Positions 33,876 to 44,917 of a stretch of DNA of 64,000 bases are shown here, in pieces. Every line of letters starts with the position of its first letter. The first letter of the stretch is position 1. Position numbers and translations under genes: made by a program. The notes under the pieces are model-generated. The model did no database searches and was not told where the DNA came from. It saw nothing but the letters and a program-made list of their open reading frames with translations. Source of the DNA: Porodaedalea pini (taxonomy: Eukaryota; Basidiomycota; Agaricomycetes; Hymenochaetales; Hymenochaetaceae); the NCBI GenBank assembly GCA_002794775.1, contig NBAY01000024.1, positions 434,001-498,000 of the forward strand, read 5' to 3'.

Positions 33876-35944
33876 ATGGCCGCCACATTCAGAGCTCTCA
33901 AGCTCGCACTGTTCGCGCCGGTCCTACTAGGTACTGCAGCCAGCGTGGTAGGCTCGACTATTCAGTCCCGTACGTCGACCTACACATCCATCTGCCAAGA
34001 AATTGCATCTGCGATTTCTAACGCATCGGATGTTTACTATCCTTGTACGTCCAAAACTCACCAGCTCAGAAGAAGCAGAGCTCTAACAGTCAGAAACACA
34101 GTGGAGATTTCCTACACTTCTGACATTTCCCACTGGGCGTCCTCGAGCACGCAAACTGCGGCGTGTTCCGTCGAGCCTGGTAGTGCGGAAGATGTTGGAG
34201 TAATTGTATGTAGCTGACTTTTTTTTTTCGCTACACTTAACCAGTGCACTCAAGAGAACTTGTAATCAGCTCCAGCTCATCGCCAAGAATAAGACGCCCT
34301 TTGCCGTATGTCAAGTTTCATACGTGTCATAATAATTAATTAATTTGCTGGCACAGGTCAAAGGCGGTGGACACACCGCTAACCCGGGATTTTCATCAAC
34401 CGATGGTGTGCATGTCTCGATGACGCGTTTCAATGATGTCGTATACGATGCGGATGCCGGCACAGCGGAGGTGGGTGCCGGTCTCGTGTGGGACGACGTC
34501 TACGAGGCGCTGGCGGACTATAACGTCAATGTCGTCGGCGGACGCGTTACCGGCGTCGGTGTCGCCGGCTTCACGCTCGGTGGAGGTGTGTTCCATTGCC
34601 ACTGGCTTGTGGTTCTGGAGTAGTTCACCTACTTCTTTTCCAAAAATAATAGGCTATTCCTGGAAGACTAGCCAGTATGGGCTGACGATCGATACGGTCC
34701 AGGGTTACGAACTTGTTCTGCCGAATGGAACGGTCACCACAGTCAGTTCCGCCGACGAAGATTTGTTCTTTGGTCTCAAGGTCGGCTTTCTCCTGTTTAT
34801 TCGCCCGCGGCGCTTACTGATCTCTTCGTTCTCTCACCTCCGCAGGGAGGCTTTAACAACTTTGTAAGACATTTCTGATCCTCTCTTCGTAGGCAGTTAT
34901 TAACGTATGCGTCCTCGGTGTCTTTAGGGAATCGTCACCAAGTTTACGCTCAAGACATTCCCTCAGACGGAGGTCTGGGGCGGTCTCATGACGTTCACTG
35001 GTGATCATTTCGACGCGTTATCCGCCGCAACCTCGAATTTCGCAATTAACAACACGGACCCGAAGGCGGCGATTATTGCCGAATATAATACGCTTGAGGG
35101 CCTGGTATGTCCTTTCAAAGACTTTTCATCATCAATACCAAGCTTACGCACTCAATTCGCTTTTATTTCCATGACGAATAGCCTGGTGTGACCTTGAACC
35201 TGTTCTACGATGCTCCTGAGCAGCCGGATGGCATCTTTGATGAATTCCTTAGTATCGCTTATGTGACGAAGGATGTCTCGACGCGTTCCTTCGTGTCCCT
35301 GGTGCAAGTAACTCCTTCCGACGCGACCGCTGGCACGCGGTAAGGCACCATTCAGTCGACCCTCTGTTCTGCCCTCTACTGACCAATAGCGATCCCTTAG
35401 TGGATCATTCCACACGGTGTCAGTTGCGAACTTCACGCCGGCTTTGATGGACGTAATTCTCAACCAGGTGACTGTACGTATCCCCACGTTTCTGCCTCTT
35501 TTTTTCTTCCTTTCTCATTTGAGCGCCATATGCTAGTCCGTGGGCTCGAACCTTACTTCGCTCTTCTCGACGGGTACCTTCATCTCCTACGACGTCGAAC
35601 CATTCCTGCCCACGCTCTTCACGCACGGCTCCGACTCCGCGTACCCGCCCTCGCGCGCCTCGGGGCTCTATCCCCTTAACATCTACTACGCCTGGGAATT
35701 TCCTACAGCGGACGACTACTTCCACGACGCGATCAAGCAGAGTGCGCAGATCATCGAGGCTGCTGCGGTTGCAGAGGGCCAGGACGTCGGTTCCGCGGCT
35801 CTGTACGGTAACTACGCGGTCGACGGAACGAGCCTCGATCGCATCTACGGCGACAACCTGTCCCGCCTGCAGTCGATCAAGGCTCAGTACGACCCCGAGA
35901 ATGTGATGGGCCTTGCAGGGGGCTGGAAGATCACTGCGTCCTAG
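33876..35944 (+). CDS. Secreted BBE-type FAD-dependent oxidase
   Basis: An extracellular oxidoreductase of the PCMH/BBE flavoprotein family (6-hydroxy-nicotine oxidase / glucooligosaccharide oxidase-like). A signal peptide is visible (LKLALFAPVLLGTAASVVGS). The FAD-binding PP-loop follows with PFAVKGGGHTANPGFSS, whose His is the usual covalent FAD site, then VGAGLVWDDVYEAL, GGRVTGVGVAGFTLGGG and GYSWKTSQYGLTIDTV. The C-terminal BBE motif is YGNYAVDGTSLDRIYGDNL. I placed introns at 34045-34101, 34206-34269, 34306-34356, 34586-34652, 34781-34845, 34864-34927, 35105-35181, 35340-35400 and 35474-35536. All are GT-AG and keep the family's sequence continuous (for example GVI|LQLIAKN, FGLK|GGFNNF|GIVTKF). 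One exon, 34846-34863, is only 18 nt. I do not see the second FAD-linking cysteine of bicovalent members. The substrate cannot be read from sequence. Confidence 0.93.
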
Positions 35945-36428
35945 GGAAGGGAATGCAGAGGCTTCAATTACAATTGGAACTCAGCTATACCATACGATCC
36001 TTGTTTTACACATGTTCGCTCTTTACTTCCTCTTTGACTGAGTAATTTCACATGGCTCCTACGAAGGGAGATGATCAACGGAAGCAAAGGTTGAAATGTT
36101 GATCATAGGCTAAACAGGGTCGTCAACGTCTACCAGAAGTATGTGTTTATCATGTGCAAATGTCGAGAAGTTTGTTTCTTAAAACTCCCCGTTCTCTTCA
36201 GAACGACCAGCCTTCGTCACTGCTCATGCAATATAAATTCCGTGCCAAAGAAGTCTGGCAGATAATTCCATTACAAACTTGCTCATCCCTGTTTCATATC
36301 CACACAAAAGCACCGTCAGAAGGACGAGAAAGACCAGGACGCAATGGCGACCTTTCGAGGCCTAGTCTTCGAAAGCACTTTCGCAGTAGCCTTCTCTCGC
36401 TTCTCCGACTGGGTGTTAAAATAGCATG
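35945..36428. other. Convergent intergenic region
   Basis: It lies between the 3' ends of the oxidase and the minus-strand gene that ends at 36429. Nothing coding is supported. Confidence 0.5.
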
Positions 36429-37525
36429 TTATGCTATAGCGGATCTCCTAAAGATAGCAGTAGACCGGTTAGACCAAAGGTATTCTAACCGGAGGATAAG
36501 CCGACGCACCCAGAGCAATATCTGCGCCTCAGCATCCCACACGAACTCAGGTGCCATTGCACGGTTCTCCAACTCCACATTCAGCGCTTCCATGTATGCT
36601 GCTGTCTTTGCGCGACAGACTCGGTCGCCTGCACCCCGAATAAGCGCACGTAGGGCGTGCAGTGCGAGGCGCGATGGCACGTTACGAACGGAGTCGATGC
36701 ACGTTTGCAAGTCGCGGAAGCTGAGCACACCTGCCGCGAAAAGCGCACCTGCGAAGGAGGCGAGTCTTCGCGCGGAAGTGCCGTACTCCGGCTGGGATGC
36801 GGAGAAAGAGCACGTTGGAGAGAGAGGGTGGCTTGAGTGTTCAAGGACATGCCAGAGGGTGGAGCGCTGGAACGAAGTTATCAGGACATGCGGAGGAGCC
36901 TATAGCCAAGGAAACATACCTCCCGCCATACCTCCCGAAACGACTGCAGTGTCACATTCTTTATTGCTGTACGCAGCCTCATCATATTGACGCCCGACAC
37001 AGCCTGCAATGCGTGCTCAACGGCACGTGTCATCGCCTCAGCATCATTCGAGTCTGTATCTGCATCCTTCGTCACAACGTTGTAAACATAATGGGCAGCG
37101 TCAATCAGGTCTGACTCCTCTTCGCTCGCTCCAGATAACGTAGAAGCTTTGGAAACAGGAGACGGTACTGTGATTTCTGTGGAGTAGCTCGCATCGTCAC
37201 TTTCATCAGAACCCGTCAATTCGATCGAGTCCGTCGAATCGCTCAAGGAAAGACTTGTGACAGAGTACGGCGATGGAAAGGGCGAGTCGATTTTGAGGCG
37301 CTGTGGTGAAGCTGTGTGTGTAGGCTCAAGGATTTCGCGCTCGGGAAAGACGGGGAGGTCAGCGGACGTATCGTCCGTCAAGTCCGTAGCTGCGAGTGAG
37401 TTCATGCTGGCCTCGCCGAGTATGCTCTGCCAAGCATTCTCTATCTCAGGTGAACTAGGTGGAAGCGCGTGCGTCTTGCAGCCACAGAATGGTGATGCAG
37501 CGGAGGAATCACAAAAGAGGCGCAT
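36429..37525 (-). CDS. Hypothetical helical protein, two exons
   Basis: Exon 1 starts at ATG 37525 (MRLFCDSSAASPFCGCKTHA) and encodes a Ser/Thr/Asp-rich, probably disordered stretch followed by LRTAIKNVTLQSFREVWRE. An intron (GTATGT...TTCCAG, about 36.92-36.87 kb) joins in frame to RSTLWHVLEHSS. The second exon is helical: ASFAGALFAAGVLSFRDLQ, LALHALRALIRGAGDRVC, ending FRRSAIA. Length is about 325 residues. The alternating helices and the 'LALHALRALIRGAG' pattern are reminiscent of HEAT/MIF4G-like single-domain proteins in Agaricomycetes, but this is a weak resemblance. A long frame on the opposite strand (36154-36990) is a shadow of exon 2. Confidence 0.6.
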
Positions 37526-38299
37526 GTTTCAATGCTGAACGTGGGGTGCTGAACAAAGCCAACTAATATGTTCTCCCAATATTTGTCGGTCTACGTTGAT
37601 TGAGAGGCGAGCTTGAATAGCTAGGGGCACCAACAGGAGTCAATGGTATAGAGAAAAGAAGATGGATAGTTAGGACCCTTTATACTCCGCACAACGTTGC
37701 TTTGGCAGTGCATGGGCCATCTAGCTGTCTTTGTCGAACGTATTTGGCATCTGTTCCCCGGCATGGTCGAACGCTCCCTGGCCTCGCGCCTTATCCACGT
37801 GTCAAAAGGCTATGCTCCTTCTTTGTTCTTGAATGCTGTGAGATGTATTAGGACAAAACTTTGAAGGTGAACAATCAAATTACGAAACTATATTTCCGAT
37901 CAACTATTGAACGAACTCTAGAGCCGAATTTTCGATCTCGAGTACCAGTATGAGCCTAATGAGCCTATAGTACAGGACAAGCTCTCCCAGACGAGAAGGA
38001 CAGGAGCTTTTAAGATCCAGATTTCAAAGGCACCTGTTTGCCACGAGGCGCTGCGAAGTTCATATCCCAGTCGAACAGGCGTTTCGGAAAGTTAGTCTTT
38101 ATTCAGTTTTGGCAAATACAAGCAAGCGCATATTGTGAAGCATACATTTCCTAGTTGTGATCTTGGTCGAGGCTGGCGGTGCTATTTGATGATAGCGGCG
38201 AGTGTCAAACTGCGCTGATGCGAAAAGCCTTACTCGAAACTTGAAAAAATAACTGACGTAAGCCTCTTTGAATCTTAATCTTATCTTAATCTTAATATT
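37526..38299. other. Intergenic, no gene seen
   Basis: Promoter side of the preceding gene, then the left flank of the AT-rich mobile elements. A TTAATCTTATC direct repeat lies near 38.27 kb. Confidence 0.45.
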
Positions 38300-38541
38300 G
38301 AACCGACAAAGGCCCTTTTGCCCACAGCCACCATCAGATATGACAAATTCTGACAAATTCTGACTAAAACTGACTAAAATTTGTCAGAATTAGTCACTAT
38401 TAGTCACTATTAATCAGCCTTCTCTCTGCCGCTTTTGCACCTTTTATCACAGCACCCCCCGAAAGCGGCAACTCCGCAGATCACTCAAAGCGGCAGCATA
38501 TACACAACACTTTGAGCTCAAACAACCCATTTCTCACTTGA

Positions 38542-38830
38542 ACAAAATCGGAAAAATCATTAAAAAATTAAATATAATTAGAAAATTAATACTCCATCTT
38601 CCCCATGAGTATTGGTGTATAAATTGCCACATCACATCAACTAATTTGAGCTTTCCTGATGATGCATGAATAGATTGCTTACTTTGCTATCAAACAAAAT
38701 CGGAAAAATCATTAAAAATTTAAATCTAATTAGAAATTTAATATGCCATCTTCCCCATGAGTATTGGTGTATAAATTGCCACATCACATCAACTAATTTG
38801 AGCTTTCTTGATGATGAAAAAATAGTTTGC
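38542..38830 (+). repeat. Tandem duplication of about 152 bp inside E1
   Basis: Two copies start with ACAAAATCGGAAAAATCATT (38542 and about 38694) and each continues through CCATCTTCCCCATGAGTATT and ACATCACATCAACTAATTTG. The same block occurs once in E2, split by a MITE. Confidence 0.8.
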
Positions 38831-39987
38831 ATATATAAGACAGCACAGGATCTTTATGGAAGGCACCTAGGTAGTGCCAACACTTGAGCCCACAAGATAG
38901 ACAGGACAAAACAATCTTTGTTGCTGTCAGATAGACTGAAAATATATACAGGAAAATTGTCTACTCACCTTTGTTGCTGTCAGATAGACTGAGGCAACAA
39001 AGGCATTAGAAAGGGTTCAAATAGAAAGGATTATATAATATGAACTATACAGTACCAGTCTGAAAGGAATCCATTGAGAATTGCTCTTGGAATATGTAAC
39101 TCAGCATTTGCATGCTGAAGGATCACTTGACTCAGTGCGAGTGCGTATAAGCATCAGACAAGTTTACATTAGCTTCAGATGAGTTGGGGAGTGAAGGGAA
39201 TATGAAAAGGATATAAATAGAATATAACGTGCCCTGCTCTGAAGGTCCTGAGGCTATGCTGCCACTAAGTTTTGGGCTCAGACTCAGTCTTCAGGCTCAG
39301 ACTCAGTACATTCACCAGACTCAGCACTTGGGCTCAGACTTGGCACGATCATGAGACTTGGCACTCAGACTCAGACTCGGCATGGTCATGGTGTAGACTT
39401 GGTATTGTGGTGTAGACTCAGTACTCCAAGTCATGATACAACATCCAGACAGTTGGTGTCATGTCGGCTGTGGTAAGAACACTCTAGCAGACTTACACTT
39501 TATATTATATTAGGACTCACTCCAATGGATGTCCCAAGGAAAAATAAGGTGATACATAAAGCTGAGAACATAGGAGCATAACTTGCAGCCAGACTGAAGA
39601 TTGCAGTGAAGTACAATGTAAGGTTGAAAGCAGTACTCTGAGTGAGTAAGTCAGAGCCTCTAGAGAAAAAGTCAGCAAGGGAAATCTTTGTTTAAGCATT
39701 GAATTCCTACATGATCCTCATCATACAGCACTGAGCATCATTCCAGAAAACATTGAGGAAGAGAGATCTACAATATGGCTGTCTATAACTGTAGAAGTTG
39801 CAAGTTAAGCAGAAATGTGCAGGAACAAAAGAAAAGATTGTACATATTAGTCATAAGCTTACTACACCTGTCCTTACACATGGGCAACTGACATAATGTG
39901 ACAACCAATATTGTATTTAGTGGGGCTTTAGTGTAATTAGAATTTCACAATAAAATTCAAGTTTCTTCCAGACAGACTAAGATAATA

Positions 39988-40086
39988 CAGGTGGGTGTAA
40001 GTGAAGGCTAAGTCATGTGCACCAGTTTGGCTGGGAGTTGCTGCATAAAGCTTGCACATGACTCAGCCATCACTTACACCCACCTG
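39988..40086. mobile_element. 99-bp MITE with 34-bp terminal inverted repeats, nested in E1
   Basis: The ends start CAGGTGGGTGTAAGTGA and match over 34 bp with two mismatches. TA is duplicated at 39986-39987 and 40087-40088. The paralogous site in E2 (about 42.51 kb, GATGATATATTGTC) lacks the insert and carries a single TA, so it serves as the empty site. A TA target and a CAG start suggest the Tc1/mariner group. Confidence 0.9.
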
Positions 40087-40093
40087 TATATTA

Positions 40094-40364
40094 TCTGTAG
40101 AACTCAGATAAAGCCAGAATAAATATGAGCACTGTGTTTAAACCCAAGTCCTGGCAAAGCCAGGATGGATCTAAGCATTGCGTTTAAAAAAACAAGTCCT
40201 GGCGAAGCCAGGATGGATCTAAGCATTGCGTTTAAAAAAACAAGTCCTGGTGAAGCCAGGATGGATCTAAGCATTGTGTTTAAAAAACAAGTCCTGGTGA
40301 AGCCGGGATGGATCTAAGCACTGCGTTTGAAGCGAAGTCCCGGCTTCACCGGGACTTCAGCTGG
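40094..40364 (+). repeat. 47-bp hairpin repeat array and terminal hairpin of E1
   Basis: There are about five units (the first degenerate), each containing an arm such as TCCTGGC, a 3-nt loop and GCCAGGA, followed by TGGATCTAAGCATTGCG. It closes with a larger stem (GAAGTCCCGGC, loop TTC, ACCGGGACTTC; 40334-40358) and CTGG. Confidence 0.9.
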
Positions 40365-40660
40365 TATACATTTGACGAAGGCCACTTTTGACACAGCCAC
40401 TTTTAGTCAGCACTCCAAAAGGTAAGTCCGCCGCTTCAGGCAGTCCTGCAAATCACAAAAAAAACCCTCAAAGCGGCGACTCACAGATCACTCAAAGCGA
40501 CAACTTACAAATCACTCAAAGTGGTAACTCCAAAAAACCCTCAAAGTGGCAGCATGCAAATCATCCACATACACTTTCAGCTCAAACAATTCATTTCTCA
40601 CTTGAACAAAATCAGAAAAATCATTAAAATTTTGGATTTAATTAGTAAATAAACATGCTA

Positions 40661-41319
40661 TAGTCAAAGACGTGTCCTTTAAACAGGACTGTTCCTTTGA
40701 ACACTTCGCATTTTCTCCTGCAACACACAATTTCTGACTTTCAAAAAAATATTGTAAGTGTATATACAGTAGGACTATATATGAGCCAAGTTTCATAGGA
40801 ATATGTTGAGTGGTTAAATTCAAATAAATCAAAAACCATGAAAAACAGAGCAGGATTTGCACAATCTGTGTTGTGCAAATTTGTTTCTATTATTTCTTGC
40901 CTAATATTTCTTTAACAAATCTAAGTGAGTGATGAAGCACTATCTTGGTTATCTATTGAATACTTTTTTGTGGAAAAAGGATGTGATGTATAAATTATGG
41001 ATGGCAGAAAGTGCCAGGAGGTCCTGAAATATGATGAACAAGTAAGGCAATGGGATGACATAATATGTTACCTTGCTGATCCAAGCTTACAAACAGTGTA
41101 GTCTCATGGGTGTTCAAAGGAGTGGTTTCCATGTCATAAAGCCTGTTTTTTTCTTGCCTTCAAATCAATTTCACTTGCACACTTCAGGGCTCAAAAAAAA
41201 TCATGTAGATACTTTTGATATGGCTCTCCATGTTAATGTAAAAATTTAGCAAAAAAATGTTGTGTAGACATTTTGTGGAAGGAATCCAAGTTGGTGTTCA
41301 AAGGACGTGTCTTTGACTG
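40661..41319. mobile_element. 659-bp MITE nested in E2
   Basis: The inverted ends read AGTCAAAGACGTGTCCTTT (left) and, reverse-complemented, AGTCAAAGACACGTCCTTTG (right). TA flanks both sides (40659-40660, 41320-41321). E1 at about 38.75 kb, ATGCCATCTTCC, is the related unfilled site. Subterminal TTCCTTTGAACAC and GTTCAAAGGAGTGGT repeats resemble those of the MITE at 62715-63517. Confidence 0.8.
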
Positions 41320-42539
41320 TATCTTCCCCATGAATTTTGGTGTATAAATTTCCACATCCTATCAACAAATCTGAGCTTTCTTGATCATGCATAAATAGTT
41401 TGCCTACTTTGCTATCAATAAAAAAATGGCCTTTCCCTCTCCTTTTGCATTCTCTCAACTAACTTCAGTGCTCATCTGACTGATTCAACAGACTATAGTA
41501 TGTGTATCCTCTTATACCTTCTACCTTTATTTCTATTTATCAGCTTATCAAGGAGAACAATGCTCCTTCTGCCTCTTATATGTGTTCTCATCAGTCTTCC
41601 AATTCATGATGAAGCATACAATCAGAAAGCAGTGCTTACAGCTTCCTTTCAATGCAATGCAAGGCATCCTAATATGATACTAATATTATATGAGGAATTT
41701 CCTTTCTATTTTAAATGGAGATATAGAAAGTAGGTATCATGCAATAGACCTACACAAGATACAGGACCAGGACAGATGTACTATATCTCACCAGTCAAAG
41801 GAGACTGAGTGTCCAGGAACGACAATGATCCCTACTATAGCAGATAGCATTGATCCAAAGGGGAAAAAAATACAGAAAGAGCAGTGACCATATACCATTT
41901 GCAAGAGTGTGCAATCTACTAACATAGATCCCTGTTGCACATATAAAACAGCACATGACCTTTATGTAGTATTAGGACTCACTCCAATGGATGTCCTGAG
42001 GGAAAATAAAATCATACATAAAGCTGAGGACATAGAAGCATAACTGGCAGCCAGACTGAAGATTGCAGTGAAGCACAATGTAAGGTTGAAAGCAGTACTC
42101 TGACTGAGTAAGTCAGAGCCTCCAGGGAAAAGGTCAGCAAGGGAAATATTTATTTAAGCATTGCATTCCTATATGACCCCTATCCTATAGTACTGAGCAT
42201 CATTCTGGCAAACATTGAGGAAGAAAGATATTCAATATGGCTATCTGGAACTGTAGAAGCTGCAAGTTAAGCAGGAATATGCAGGAACAAAAGAAAGGAT
42301 TATACATGTTGATATTAAACTTACTACACATGTCTTTACACATGGGCAACTGCATGTTGCCTTATTATAATGTACAAGTGCAGCAAATGTAATGGATCTC
42401 TTTCCAGAAGGAAATACAGGAGATAATGTAACAACCAATATTGTACTTAGTGAGGCTTTAGTATAATTAGAATTTCATAATAAAGTTCAAGTTTCTTCCA
42501 GACAGACTAAGATGATATATTGTCTATAGAACTCAGATA

Positions 42540-42747
42540 AAGCCAGAATAGATATGAGCATGGTGTTTAAAAACTAAGTCCTGGTGAAGCCAGGATGGAT
42601 CTAAGCATTGTGTTTAAAAAAACAAGTCCTGGCAAAGCCAGGATGGATCTAAGCATTGCATTTAAAAAAACAAGTCCCGGCGAAGCCGGGATGGATCTAA
42701 GCACTGCGTTTGAAGCGAAGTCCCGGCTTCGCCGGGACTTCAGCTGG
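42540..42747 (+). repeat. 47-bp hairpin repeat array and terminal hairpin of E2
   Basis: A degenerate unit is followed by three good ones. Their hairpin arms run CCTGGT/GCCAGG, CCTGGC/GCCAGG and CCCGGC/GCCGGG, then comes the terminal CCCGGC-TTC-GCCGGG stem. Arm changes are matched on both sides of the loop. Confidence 0.9.
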
Positions 42748-42863
42748 TTGATAACAATCCAGGTTAGCAGTTGTCTCCGTTGATTCTATTCTACAACAGT
42801 GTCGACTTTATTGTATACAAATTATGGCTTAGATTCAGAGTCGCCGTTCAGTTGTTTGATATT

Positions 42864-44445
42864 CTAGGCGAACAGCCCCTTGAACGCCTTTTTCTCCTTC
42901 TCTCGCTTCGCCTTCTTGAATGCTTGCAGACGCGCCAGCTCGCGTGAGCATGCATCGTCTCCCGGCACAAGCGCAAGTGCAGCGCGTAAATCTGCCTCTG
43001 CATTGTCATCTTCGTGTATTGTTGCATATGACAACGCGCGACGGTAAAGTGCCTTTGCTGTAGAACCACAAGATAAGACACAGGTCAGGCAATGCACTCT
43101 CAATGAACGGATAACGGCAAATAAATGGGTTACGGACCTTTCTCTGCATCCGAGAGTGAAAGGCGGTTGATGGCGCGTGAAGTCGAGTCGATTGCGAAGT
43201 TTGCATTGTCGGCGCCTCCAACCTTGTGAGCAGCGAGAGCCGCGTTAAGGAGAAGAGAGCCAAGGAGTTCCGCGAATGCTTTCTTAGTTGGTTCAGACGT
43301 TTCGTCCGGCAATACGGGATGCACATCAAGGTACCTGATGGCCTCTGCAAAATTTTCAAATCCATTGAGCACCGGTGTAAAACTCGCAAATGAAAGTGAA
43401 ACTGACTCTGCCACTTCTCCAGAGCTTCCTCGACGTTACCCGCCTTGAACTTTGTATTTCCAAGAGCCTTTAGGTTGGTTGCAATTTCAAGAGCGACCTC
43501 CGGGTTTTCTGTGTCCCGGTCATCGTCAGTAGGATAGTCCTCATACGGGTCTGTGATAAAACTCGTGATTAACGTCTGAAAATGACAAAAGCGTACTTAG
43601 ATGTGCACCTCCACTACTTGACTCTGACGCTTCAGTGAGAGAAGAGTCATCTGGGGACAAGATACCACAAGACGCAATGGTAAAAGGTACGGTGGGAACA
43701 TCCCCGTCTGCCGTCGGGTGATGCTCTATACGGCGCACTTAATGCAAAGCAATTTTATCAGCGGAGCTTGTGGGTTTTTTCTGAATACTCGTACCTATGG
43801 ACTTGCCCTTGATTACCTCACCGAACACGACATGCTTATCGTCTAGATGTGGCGTAGGCGCGGCAGTGACAAAGAACTGCGATCCGTTTGTGTTTGGCCC
43901 TGCGTTCGCCTAATAAGATTAAGATAAATAATTAAGATAATATTGTATATGAGGAACAACGTACCATAGAGAGGAGGAATGGTTTTGTGTGTTTCACAGG
44001 AAACCCCTCGTCCTCGAATTTCTCTCCATAAATCGACTCTCCTCCGGTGCCATTGCCTGCCGTGAAGTCGCCACCTTGAATCATAAATCTATCCGCAAAC
44101 ATAATTACTATCACTGATATCAAGACCAAGGATGCTCATGCGTACCCCTTAATGACACGATGGAATTTGCTCCCCTGGAACGAGAGCAGCTTGCCCGATT
44201 TGCCCACGCCCTTCTCGCCAGTGCACAAGCATCCTGTATATGCACCCCGTCCAACCCAGCCCATCCAGATTTATATCAGCCAACCCGTATTTCAACGTGC
44301 TGAAAGAAAACGCGTGCGTACGGAAGTTCTCGGCGGTCTTGGGTACGAGGTCGCTGTAGAGCGAAAAGATGATGCGACCGATGGGCTTGTCGCCATAGTT
44401 GATGTCGAAGAACACAATCGGGCGGTCTTTGTTTGGTTCAGCCAT
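42864..44445 (-). CDS. CPR6: Cyp40-like peptidyl-prolyl isomerase (cyclophilin with TPR domain)
   Basis: A cyclophilin 40 homologue: a prolyl isomerase and Hsp90 co-chaperone of the cytosol. The ATG is at 44445. The cyclophilin domain runs from [20 protein letters not shown] through [35 protein letters not shown] (catalytic Arg and Phe region), [20 protein letters not shown] and [10 protein letters not shown]. After a linker ([11 protein letters not shown]), the TPR part includes [40 protein letters not shown] and [16 protein letters not shown], and the protein ends with a basic [16 protein letters not shown]. Exons join at NF|RCLCTG (44322/44233), VIKG|FMIQ (about 44146/44089) and several later short introns. 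Length is close to the usual 370 residues. Upstream 44446-44560 is short and unremarkable. Confidence 0.95.
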
Positions 44446-44917
44446 CCTACTTGAGCTCTTGGATGTATCTGTTATTGTACGCGATGTGAGAATTTCAAGG
44501 AAAGAGGAGGGACCGCAAACGCATACGCGTCTTTATGTCCGACTATGAGGAAGCTACTAGAACCTTATTCCGCATCAGGGAACACGCCCTCATACCCGAC
44601 GCTCGCGATTGGAGTACAGTTTATAAACAATGTATTTTAAGACACAAGCAAACATACCATGAGCGAAATAGATAATCCAGAGTAAATAGATCAGAAGGCA
44701 TATGCAGGGGTTCGTGAGGAATGTAAGAAACGGTGCAGTGCGTACATATCAATAGTGAAGATCCCAAGAATATTCTACATAAAGGTGGCTCTTCATGGCG
44801 TCCTATCCGAACATTATATAACTATGGCAGTCAACGAAGGATCTCTGTACCTGAGATCACCGCAAGTCGCGCGAATCACCTTCGTGCCTGCGGAGAGGTT
44901 ACTGTTCCAAGATATAA
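44446..44917. other. Intergenic, no gene seen
   Basis: Promoter side of the cyclophilin gene and the 3' flank of the kinase gene. Plus-strand frames entering from here into 45 kb are shadows of the kinase tail. Confidence 0.5.

Larger units (their letters stand above)
38300..40364 (+). mobile_element. Non-coding mobile element E1 with 3' hairpin array (Helitron/HINE-like candidate)
   Basis: E1 and E2 (40365-42747) share, in the same order, a start like GACAAAGGCCCTTTTGC, a CACTTGAACAAAATCGG block, a GGACTCACTCCAATGGATGT block (about 39.51 and 41.96 kb), a TCCAGACAGACTAAGAT block, 47-bp tandem repeats, and an identical type of 3' end. The end is a long hairpin, then AG, then CTGG (40361-40364) followed by T. 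A subterminal hairpin and a CTRR-type end are hallmarks of rolling-circle (Helitron) transposons, and internal minisatellites are typical of non-autonomous HINE forms. No coding capacity is seen. The left boundary is approximate. Confidence 0.55.
40365..42747 (+). mobile_element. Non-coding mobile element E2, head-to-tail with E1
   Basis: It starts directly after the CTGG end of E1 and is homologous to E1 throughout. It lacks the 99-bp MITE but carries another, 659-bp MITE. It ends with the perfect 11-bp stem GAAGTCCCGGC/GCCGGGACTTC (42717-42741), AG and CTGG (42744-42747), followed by T. Short open frames inside are AT-rich chance frames. Head-to-tail tandems are reported for Helitrons. Confidence 0.55.

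Noticed and set aside
36154..36990. Long plus-strand frame of 278 codons
   Set aside because: It is the complement of exon 2 of the minus-strand helical gene, whose spliced frame is more protein-like; it lacks motifs.
27815..37525. P450, FAD oxidase and neighbours as a secondary-metabolite cluster
   Set aside because: They are separated by the housekeeping eL27 gene, and no synthase, regulator or transporter lies between them; proximity alone is weak evidence.
40094..40364. CRISPR-like array of regular direct repeats
   Set aside because: The 47-bp units are contiguous with no unique spacers, lie in a eukaryotic genome and contain hairpins belonging to a mobile-element terminus.
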